Origin: CAYWGR01 sp964458015
GTDB lineage: Bacteria > Planctomycetota > Planctomycetia > Pirellulales > Thermoguttaceae
Direction: 5' to 3'
Assembly: GCA_964458015.1 (NCBI GenBank)
Contig: CAYWGR010000099.1
Coordinates: forward strand, 1 to 20,253
Length of the DNA stretch: 20,253 nucleotides
In this document: piece after piece, positions 14,441-20,253 of the stretch
How positions within the stretch are numbered: the stretch's first letter is position 1
Layout of the letters: each line of letters starts with the position of its first letter
Position numbers and translations under genes: made by a program
The notes under the pieces: generated by a model
The model's input: only the letters and a program-made list of their open reading frames with translations
Databases searched by the model: none
What the model was told of the DNA's origin: nothing

Positions 14441-16045
14441 ATGGATGTTCCGACGCTTAAGGATGCCCGTCGTATTACTATGGATTCGATGCGTCTGCAA
14501 CATCAACATGCGCATCTGATCGGCATTGCGGGCAGTGGGATGCGGGCGATGGCGGAGGTATTGCGTGGCTGGGGATGGCGGATAACTGGGTCGGATTGCA
14601 GCGTCCCCTCACCCCCGGCCCCTCTCTCGCTTACGGGCGAGGGAAGACTCTTTCACGGCCATGCAGCCGAGCATGTTTCGCCGGAAACGGATGTGGTGAT
14701 TTATAGCGATGCGGTACCGGCGGATAATGTCGAGCGGCGACGTGCCCTGGAACTGGGTATTCCAACACATAGTTATTTCGAGATGCTTGGCCGGTTCAGC
14801 CAAGAGCACCCTACCATCGCCATTGCCGGGACGCACGGCAAATCAACCACGACGGCCATGACCGCCCACATTCTGACGCAAGCAGGCCGCGATCCAACGG
14901 TGTTTTGCGGAGCTGCGCCACTGGGAAAAACCTCGGGCGGACGGGCGGGGAAAGTGGCCAGTGGCCAGTGGTTAGTGGCTAGTGATGAGAGGAGAGAGGG
15001 GAGAGTAGAAGGGAGGAGAAATAATAAGTTTCAAGCTTTCGATCAACCAGCCCTCACCCTAACCCTCTCCCAAAGAGAGAGGGGACTTGTTTCAGATAAT
15101 AACCTACTTACACACAATGATCTGATGCTGGTCGAAGCCTGCGAGTATCGGGCGAACTTTCTGAAGCTTCAGCCTCGGCAGGCCGCTATCTTGAACGTAG
15201 AGCCCGACCACTTTGATTGCTATCGCTCGTTGGACGAACTCGAAAACGCTTTTCAGCAGTTTGCCTCGCGGATCCTGGCGGATGGTTTTTTGCTAATTCG
15301 ACACGATTGTGCTTCCACATGCCGAGCGACGACTCAGGCTGCCTGCCGGACGGAGTCGTTTGGGTTCAGCACCGAAGCCGATTGGTCGGCTCAGGGACTG
15401 ACCGAGGATTGTGGACGGTTTGCGTTCGAGGTTCGACATTTTGGCAAGCCATTTTGTGAAGTACGATTGCAGACGCCCGGCCGACATACGGTTTTGAATG
15501 CGTTGGCGGCGGCCGCGTTAGCGTCGCAGAACGGGGTCGGGGCCGAGCAAATCGCCGAGGGCTTGGGCAGTTTTGCCGGGCTGCATCGACGGCTGGAGTT
15601 GTTGGGCACGTGGAACGGCGTAACCGTGTTGGACGATTATGCCCATCACCCGACGGAAATCAGGGCCACCCTGGATACGGTGCGGCGGATGTTCCCCCGC
15701 CGTCGGGTGTGGTGTGTGTTTCAGCCCCATCAGGCCTCGCGAACGGCACGGTTACTGGACGAATTGGCCGAGAGTCTTCAAAATGCCGACAGAGTATTGG
15801 TAGCCGAGATTTTCCGTGCCCGAGAGGGCAATCCCCAGCCGGGGGAGATCACGGCAGCCGACCTAGCCCGAGAGACGGCGAAACGCGGCGTTGCGGTGTT
15901 GCCGGGTCATGGGGCGGAAGAAATCGTAAAAACCTTGGAAACCCATCTTGCCCCCGGCGACGTACTGATTACGCTAGGGGCGGGCGATGTGGCGCGTTTG
16001 CGGCCCAAGCCGAGCGGACAGGTGGCAGCCTACGGGCGGCAATAG
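14441..16045 (+). CDS. murC: UDP-N-acetylmuramate--L-alanine ligase
   Basis: A 534-residue Mur ligase that adds L-Ala to UDP-MurNAc with ATP in the cytoplasm. The N-terminal Rossmann motif is HLIGIAGSGMRAMAEVL (26-42 region). The ATP loop GTHGKST is at 130-136, VEACEYRANFL (231-241) and LNVEPDHFD belong to the central domain, and DDYAHHPTEI with FQPHQASRT mark the C-terminal domain. It is about 60-70 residues longer than usual because two dispersed DNA repeats are translated in frame (about residues 54-69 and 171-224). Both insertions fall between conserved blocks, so the enzyme may still work. AGGAG (14424-14428) is 12 nt before ATG 14441; ATG 14480, closer to the conserved core, is an alternative. 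murB follows 30 nt downstream. Confidence 0.95.
   Translation: MDVPTLKDARRITMDSMRLQHQHAHLIGIAGSGMRAMAEVLRGWGWRITGSDCSVPSPPAPLSLTGEGRLFHGHAAEHVSPETDVVIYSDAVPADNVERRRALELGIPTHSYFEMLGRFSQEHPTIAIAGTHGKSTTTAMTAHILTQAGRDPTVFCGAAPLGKTSGGRAGKVASGQWLVASDERREGRVEGRRNNKFQAFDQPALTLTLSQRERGLVSDNNLLTHNDLMLVEACEYRANFLKLQPRQAAILNVEPDHFDCYRSLDELENAFQQFASRILADGFLLIRHDCASTCRATTQAACRTESFGFSTEADWSAQGLTEDCGRFAFEVRHFGKPFCEVRLQTPGRHTVLNALAAAALASQNGVGAEQIAEGLGSFAGLHRRLELLGTWNGVTVLDDYAHHPTEIRATLDTVRRMFPRRRVWCVFQPHQASRTARLLDELAESLQNADRVLVAEIFRAREGNPQPGEITAADLARETAKRGVAVLPGHGAEEIVKTLETHLAPGDVLITLGAGDVARLRPKPSGQVAAYGRQ
14605..14650. repeat. Palindromic dispersed repeat inside murC
   Basis: A C-rich block beginning CCCCTCACCCCC leads into a hairpin TCTCTCGC (14623-14630)/GCGAGGGA (14637-14644) with a TTACGG loop. 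It is translated in frame as SPPAPLSLTGEG within MurC. The composition and hairpin are typical of non-coding dispersed repeats, unlike the surrounding codons. Confidence 0.65.
14953..15089. repeat. Composite repeat insertion inside murC
   Basis: It begins with AGTGGCC/AGTGGTT/AGTGGCT tandem units (14953-14984), continues through a purine-rich GAGAGG tract (to about 15022), and ends in CCCTCACCCTAACCCTCTCC (15051-15070) with a hairpin CCCTCTC (15063-15069)/GAGAGGG (15077-15083). It translates as LTLTLSQRERG and flanks without a stop, interrupting MurC between GKTSGG and HNDLMLVEA. Confidence 0.7.
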
Positions 16046-16075
16046 CACGATGACGATCCATGAGGAACGATAGCT

Positions 16076-16954
16076 ATGAGTCTGATATCCGGTTTTGAGA
16101 GCTTCGTGCGGCCGAGCGAACCGCTGGCGATGCATACGTGGTTTCAGTTGGGCGGGCCGGCCGAGTATTTTGCCGAGCCGGAAACGGTGGAGCAATTGAC
16201 CGCCCTGGTGCGGCGATGCCACGAAATGGGCGTTGAAATGCGGTTGCTGGGCCAAGGATCGAACATTCTGGTGCGCGACGAGGGCGTGCCGGGGATGGTG
16301 ATCCATCTTTCCGCGCCGGTGTTTTGCGAAATCTCGATCGAAGGACGAGCCCTGACGGTCGGCGGCGGCGCGCTGTTGGGCCGCGCGGTGACAACGGCCG
16401 TGCATCGCGGGCTGGCCGGCTTGGAATCGTTGATCGGCATCCCGGGCACCGTGGGCGGCGCGTTGCACGGCAACGCCGGCACACGAGGCGGCAACATCGG
16501 CCAATGGACCCTCGAGGCCAACGTAATGTCCGCGAACGGCGAAATTTCTCAGCGAAGCAGCGATGAGCTGGTATTTGGTTACCGTCAAAGCAATCTCGAC
16601 GATTTGGTGATTCTCAGCGCGTGTTGTCATTTGGAAGAGGATAGCCCTCGCGAGTTGGCCCAGCGGATGCAGAGGCAGTGGATCGTCAAAAAGGCGTCGC
16701 AGCCGATGGGCCACCAGTCGGCCGGTTGCGTGTTCAAGAATCCGCGCGGCAGCAGCTCTGGAGAGTTGATCGACCGGGCCGGTCTGAAAGGCACGCGGAT
16801 CGGTGGCGCCGTGGTAAGCGATCTCCATGCCAACTTCATCATCGCCGAGGCCGATTGCACAGCTCAAGACGTGCTGCGCCTGATCGACCTTGTTCGCAGC
16901 CAAGTGCGCGACCGGATGGGGATCGAATTGGAGTTGGAATTGGAAATCTGGTAA
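16076..16954 (+). CDS. murB: UDP-N-acetylmuramate dehydrogenase (UDP-N-acetylenolpyruvoylglucosamine reductase)
   Basis: A 292-residue FAD enzyme that reduces UDP-GlcNAc-enolpyruvate to UDP-MurNAc with NADPH, the substrate of the neighbouring MurC. FAD-binding motifs LGQGSNILVRDEG (58-70) and GIPGTVGGALHGNAG (121-135) are clear. FGYR (167-170) supplies the conserved Arg region, and SAGCVFKNP (215-223) holds the proton-donor position, here Cys218 rather than the more usual Ser. The short length and SAG-x-VFKNP form indicate the type II MurB class. GAGGAA (16062-16067) lies 8 nt before ATG 16076. Probably cotranscribed with murC. Confidence 0.97.
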   Translation: MSLISGFESFVRPSEPLAMHTWFQLGGPAEYFAEPETVEQLTALVRRCHEMGVEMRLLGQGSNILVRDEGVPGMVIHLSAPVFCEISIEGRALTVGGGALLGRAVTTAVHRGLAGLESLIGIPGTVGGALHGNAGTRGGNIGQWTLEANVMSANGEISQRSSDELVFGYRQSNLDDLVILSACCHLEEDSPRELAQRMQRQWIVKKASQPMGHQSAGCVFKNPRGSSSGELIDRAGLKGTRIGGAVVSDLHANFIIAEADCTAQDVLRLIDLVRSQVRDRMGIELELELEIW

Positions 16955-17088
16955 TTATCCGGATGCCGAATCCATGAAAAAACTTAAATGACAGAATAGC
17001 AACGACATTGCGATTGGCATGGTAGCGATTTGTTATTCGACATTTGTTCGGCATTGAAATTTCGGCATTCGACATTCCCTTTTCTCTT
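16955..17088. repeat. Degenerate TTCGGCATT/TTCGACATT repeat
   Basis: The 134-nt gap holds imperfect direct copies of a TTCG[AG]CATT unit (about 17036-17078: TTCGACATTTG, TTCGGCATTG, TTCGGCATTCG, TTCGACATTCC). It resembles intergenic repeat sequence; I see no promoter or terminator in it. Confidence 0.5.
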
Positions 17089-18030
17089 ATGATGAGTTCC
17101 GCCAAGAACAAAAATTCCGCATCGTCCGCTTCCGCATCGTTGCGGAATTTGTACGCATGGCTATTAGGCGGCGGGCGGCCTGTGTTGTTTTTGGTGTTGG
17201 TGGTCGGGCTGTTGGGCGGCGGAACGTATTTAACATGGCGGAAGCTTGGCTCCAAGATCCTCAACTCGGCCGAGTACCGCGTCGGCCCCGAGCAGATTGA
17301 AATCACACGGCTGCCCGGCTGGATCCATAGCGACGTGCGTGCCGAAGTGCTGCGCGATCCCGCGCTCGACGGAACGCTATCCTTGATGGACGACGACTTG
17401 ACCGAGCGAATCGCAAAGGCGTTTGCCGCGCATCCCTGGGTAGCCAAAGTAGGCGCCGTAACGAAAGAGTATCCGGCGTTGGTGAAAGTGCCGTTGGTCT
17501 ATCGCCGGCCAGTGTGCATGGTCGAAGTGACCGACGGCGTGTATGCGGTGGACGTCGAGGGCGTGGTGTTGCCGAGCGAGGATTTCTCGCCGGTCGAGGC
17601 CGCACGGTTTCCGCGATTAAGCGGCATTGGGCGCAAACCGATGGGGCCGGCCGGCGCACGTTGGGGCGACTCTCGGGTCATGGGCGGGGCGGAAATTGCC
17701 GCAGCCTTGGGCCCCGTTTGGGACGCCCTGAAGCTTTACCGCATTGTGCCGCTCGAAGCTGATCCGGCCGCTGTTAATGCCGAAAACAATCCCGGCCGTC
17801 GAACCATGGAACCCGTCTTCGCTCTGTACACGCGCAGCGGCACGCAAATCCTCTGGGGTTATGCACCGGGCGCAAACATGGTAGGCGAACCTGCGCCGGC
17901 GGAAAAAGTCGCCCGACTTCAGCAATACCTGGCCGAACATGATACGTTCGACCCCTCGGGCGTGCGTCAACAACCGCTCGACGTTCGCACGATGAAAAAA
18001 GCCGCAGCCATGCCGCAACAGCAGCCGTGA
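17089..18030 (+). CDS. FtsQ-like single-span membrane protein
   Basis: A 313-residue protein with a short polar Ser/Asn/Lys N-terminus, one membrane span (about 31-50) and a large exported part. Residues about 57-130 have the layout of a POTRA plus FtsQ domain: GPEQIEITRLPGWI, then a segment ending HPWVAKVGAVTKEYPALVKV, then VYAVDVEGVVLP, which resembles the 'v.vDe.G.vf' block of FtsQ/DivIB. Position after murC-murB matches the usual dcw order, although ddl is absent. FtsQ normally acts in the divisome; planctomycetes lack FtsZ, so the role here is uncertain. Starts are ATG 17089 or 17092; the open frame back to TTG 17044 runs into repeat sequence. It converges with the next gene, 2 nt apart. 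The Gln-rich end (MPQQQP) is not conserved-looking. Confidence 0.7.
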   Translation: MMSSAKNKNSASSASASLRNLYAWLLGGGRPVLFLVLVVGLLGGGTYLTWRKLGSKILNSAEYRVGPEQIEITRLPGWIHSDVRAEVLRDPALDGTLSLMDDDLTERIAKAFAAHPWVAKVGAVTKEYPALVKVPLVYRRPVCMVEVTDGVYAVDVEGVVLPSEDFSPVEAARFPRLSGIGRKPMGPAGARWGDSRVMGGAEIAAALGPVWDALKLYRIVPLEADPAAVNAENNPGRRTMEPVFALYTRSGTQILWGYAPGANMVGEPAPAEKVARLQQYLAEHDTFDPSGVRQQPLDVRTMKKAAAMPQQQP

Positions 18031-18032
18031 TG

Positions 18033-19115
18033 CTATTTTGAAAGCAGCAGGCACCCGGCGGCATTCTTAATAAGCTCTCCGGCCCGAGGCACTAATTTTG
18101 GATCGTCGATCAAAGGATGGGCAGGAACGGCGTCGTAGCAGGACATCGTAAAGCCAGTGCCGGGCGGCGTCATCAGCTTCTCTTGCAGCGGTTTGGCAAC
18201 CTCGATCTTTTGGAGACGATCCAATGTCTTGAATCGGTTGTTCGACTTCTCATAGACGACGGTCCGAACGATCAAGCCCGCTGGATAAACGCTGACCAGC
18301 TTGAATGCTTGCGGCGATGACTTACCCAAGGAAGGTGCGACGAGATACGTTTTGCCCTTTTTGTGATGTTCCATATCGACATGAAGATGTCCCTGCAAGG
18401 CGGCAAACACATTGGGGCGACGATCGATCAATTCGCGCAGGAGGGGCGCATCGAGGAATGTCGGCGGATAGATCGGCTCGTGAATGACCGCCACCGTTGG
18501 CTTATCGCGGCTTCGCTCCAAATCCCGTCCGATCCATTCCAGCGTCGGCTTGTCGAAAACCGACAGGCCTTCGTAGCGGTTGCCATGATGGATTCGGTCG
18601 GGCGCCAACAGAAGAAAATGCAGCCCGCCATAATCGAAACTGTATTGCTTGGGACCGAACACCTTGTCGAAATCCTCGGGCCAATCATCGCCGGGGATAA
18701 CGACATAAGGCGTCTTCAGGTGTTCCTGCAAAAACGCTTTCAAGAATCGCTGCCGTCGCAAACCAAGCGGCTCAGGCTTAGCCGGATCGACGGGCGCGGC
18801 GGGCTGGGCGTTGTTGTCGCCCGTGAAAAGCACGAAATGCGGCTTCAATTCCGTGCTGATATATTGCAATGTCTTGGCCGTGAACTCGAGACGCGAGGGA
18901 TCGAGATGCATGTCGGAGACCCATGCGAAGCTCCACAGCGGAGTTTGCGCGCCATCGAGCGGTGCAGAGGCTTTCGGCTTGCTCTTCTCGCCCGCTACGA
19001 TCGCCGAAACCATGACAAAAAATAGGGCACCGAAACTGCTGCTCCATCGAATGCCATTCAAAGCCAAACCTCGTGTGATATGCATCGACAGTATCCGACT
19101 CCCAAGAACGGTCAT
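18033..19115 (-). CDS. Exported metallophosphoesterase-like protein with altered metal site
   Basis: A 360-residue protein. The N-terminus (about residues 20-41) has a signal-like hydrophobic stretch ending VAG. Calcineurin-type metallophosphoesterase motifs appear in order: SDMHLD with Asp68 and His70, GDNN (99-102), HEP (212-214) and GHLH (242-245). The expected GNHD motif is PGDDW (141-145), so the bridging Asn and the His are replaced by Asp residues, which may change metal binding or activity. The family hydrolyses phosphomonoesters or diesters; the substrate here cannot be told. ATG 19115 is used; ATG 19085 would give a shorter signal peptide. It lies downstream of csrA on the same strand with a 59-nt gap. 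Confidence 0.8.
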   Translation of the reverse strand: MTVLGSRILSMHITRGLALNGIRWSSSFGALFFVMVSAIVAGEKSKPKASAPLDGAQTPLWSFAWVSDMHLDPSRLEFTAKTLQYISTELKPHFVLFTGDNNAQPAAPVDPAKPEPLGLRRQRFLKAFLQEHLKTPYVVIPGDDWPEDFDKVFGPKQYSFDYGGLHFLLLAPDRIHHGNRYEGLSVFDKPTLEWIGRDLERSRDKPTVAVIHEPIYPPTFLDAPLLRELIDRRPNVFAALQGHLHVDMEHHKKGKTYLVAPSLGKSSPQAFKLVSVYPAGLIVRTVVYEKSNNRFKTLDRLQKIEVAKPLQEKLMTPPGTGFTMSCYDAVPAHPLIDDPKLVPRAGELIKNAAGCLLLSK

Positions 19116-19174
19116 CCCGATTCTCTCTAAAAAACAATTATGGCGAGTTGAGCAACGGCAGGAGCGGGAAAACG

Positions 19175-19375
19175 TTACGATTCTCCCTCCGAGGATCCGG
19201 CGGCAACGGCTTCTGCCAGAATGATCGAATCCTTGATCTCTTCACGCACGATGGGCAGATGGGCTGGGGCATCGACGCCCAGGCGGACAACCCCCGGCGC
19301 GACGCGCACCACGGTCACGGAGATGTTTTCGCCAATGAGTATTTTTTCACCGACTTTTCGCGAGAGAACCAACAT
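19175..19375 (-). CDS. csrA: Carbon storage regulator CsrA (RNA-binding translational regulator)
   Basis: A 66-residue protein starting MLVLSRKVGEKILIGENI, the hallmark CsrA/RsmA N-terminus, with GVVRLGVDAPAHLPIVREEI carrying the conserved VRLG and the Arg-Glu pair of the RNA-binding face. CsrA binds GGA motifs in mRNA leaders as a homodimer and usually blocks ribosome entry. ATG 19375 is chosen since GAGAGGG lies about 8-10 nt upstream; an upstream GTG (19393) in the same frame would place that site inside the gene. The ribosome-binding site itself contains GGA triplets, so autoregulation is possible. Confidence 0.95.
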   Translation of the reverse strand: MLVLSRKVGEKILIGENISVTVVRVAPGVVRLGVDAPAHLPIVREEIKDSIILAEAVAAGSSEGES

Positions 19376-19465
19376 GGCATGATCCCTCTCCACGCGACCG
19401 AATCAAGGCAAAACCTATCGGCCGGGCGTGCAACCCTTGCAGATGTGCCTAGTATCACAACGGTT

Positions 19466-19494
19466 AGTATAGCCGTGCCACAAGCGAAGCACAA
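19466..19494 (-). promoter_or_regulatory. Putative csrA promoter
   Basis: On the - strand TTGTGC (19494-19489) and TATACT (19471-19466) are separated by exactly 17 nt. The -10 matches five of six positions. The predicted leader to the csrA ATG is about 84 nt. Confidence 0.5.
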
Positions 19495-19538
19495 GCAGGG
19501 GGGGCGCAAACTGTGAAACGGCAGTGGGTTGCGACAAA

Positions 19539-20253
19539 TTACTTCGACACGGCCGCTCCCGAGGGGGTGGCAAGCGTCAGCCACCGTTGATACATCTTTT
19601 CGACCTTGGCCTTGTCGATTTCTCCATCCCAAAGGGCAACCCCATAGCAAAGTTTCAGCGGCTGCCCGGCCTTCAACGTGATGGGCTCTTTCCAGGCATT
19701 GAGCGTGGCCGAGAGATAAGCAAAGGGGGCCATCATGCTGAACATTTTGTTGGGATGACGCAGATTGGCCGGATGATCGAAAATGGCGACGGTCACCAGA
19801 CGGCCGTCGGCCTTGGCCGTGTAGGCGCACCATTTTACGGGCGTCAGCCGTTGTCCGTTGACGTTCTCGCCGGGGTTGTCGTCGGCATTGAAAAAACGTC
19901 CGTCTTTATCCATCGAAACAAGGAATCGCATTCCGAGTCCGTAGTAGTGATGGCCCGTGATGATGGCCGAATCCTTGCCGGGCGGCGTCTGCAAACAGCA
20001 ACGCCATTGGATCAACGTTGCATCCAGATCGGCGCTTCGAAACACGTCGATTGCGCGGCGTTCGATCATAAGCGGTTTTTCGGAATTGGGCCCAACCCAT
20101 TCGAGCTCCTCGACAAGCCTGGCGTCTCCCAATGCGTTGACGGTCGTTGCTTTGAGTTCCGAAAGTGTTTTGTGCAACTCGCGGCCGCTGTTGGCTTCGT
20201 GCTCTTCCCAAAAATTAACGCCATCAACCGCTAGGGCATACATCAAAGCATGA
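19539..20253 (-). CDS. PmoA/DUF6807 family protein, 5'-partial
   Basis: The frame is open through the right edge of the window, so only the C-terminal 238 residues are seen; a TTG or ATG at 20246/20243 is unlikely to be the real start because the conserved region is already under way. The visible part contains ALAVDGVNFWEEH, then GHHYYGLGMRF, WCAYTA, VTVAIFDHPANLRHP and WDGEIDKAKVEKMYQRWL, the pattern I associate with the PmoA-like DUF6807 family that is common in planctomycetes beside sugar-degradation genes. The name refers to sequence similarity; a methane-oxidising role is not implied. Biochemical function is unknown. It ends at TAA 19539-19541. Confidence 0.75.
   Translation of the reverse strand, partial: HALMYALAVDGVNFWEEHEANSGRELHKTLSELKATTVNALGDARLVEELEWVGPNSEKPLMIERRAIDVFRSADLDATLIQWRCCLQTPPGKDSAIITGHHYYGLGMRFLVSMDKDGRFFNADDNPGENVNGQRLTPVKWCAYTAKADGRLVTVAIFDHPANLRHPNKMFSMMAPFAYLSATLNAWKEPITLKAGQPLKLCYGVALWDGEIDKAKVEKMYQRWLTLATPSGAAVSK

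Noticed and set aside
19524..20234. A + strand frame opposite the PmoA/DUF6807 gene
   Set aside because: The - strand frame matches a known family and runs off the window; this one is its shadow.
1..20253. CRISPR arrays, insertion sequences, rRNA genes, prophage genes
   Set aside because: I found no regularly spaced repeats, transposase or integrase frames, rRNA sequence or phage structural genes.

Overview
The window looks like a planctomycete chromosome (Planctomycetota, probably a Pirellulales-type lineage). The signs are SHD1 repeats in a secreted protein, a PmoA/DUF6807-type protein, an SH3b protein with long linkers, dispersed palindromic intergenic repeats that also enter coding sequence, and long soluble secreted proteins of unknown function. 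This taxonomic call is inference from gene content.

Region 1 (about 350-6812) is the striking part: a selenocysteine locus. Three genes on the + strand each carry an in-frame UGA at the same place, directly after the peptide FEYG. In all three the frame continues past the UGA with a conserved peptide (U-G-[FG]-T-C-x-x-S-W-R-V-P) encoded by an 8-bp, 3-nt-loop hairpin that lies at exactly the same distance from the UGA. The hairpin in the most divergent copy keeps its pairing by G-U wobbles. A tRNA gene with an 8-bp acceptor stem, a long variable arm and a UCA anticodon (selC, tRNA-Sec) sits 11 nt after the first of these genes. I therefore read the three as selenoproteins with bacterial SECIS elements. 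A NapH/CcoG-like membrane polyferredoxin lies between selC and the second selenoprotein and is almost contiguous with it; the second and third selenoproteins overlap by ATGA. The likely picture is an envelope redox system in which a membrane Fe-S protein passes electrons to exported Sec-x3-Cys proteins; this function is inference.

Region 2 (6826-12925): a convergent SH3b-domain exported protein on the - strand, then leuS (leucyl-tRNA synthetase), a 0.6-kb gene-free stretch with strong hairpins, and purA (adenylosuccinate synthetase).

Region 3 (13089-18030) serves cell-wall precursor synthesis: uppS, two small genes of unknown role, murC (with two dispersed repeats translated inside it), murB, and an FtsQ-like single-span membrane protein.

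Region 4 (18033-20253, - strand): an exported metallophosphoesterase-like protein, csrA with a good promoter, and the 3' part of a PmoA/DUF6807 family gene that runs off the end of the window.
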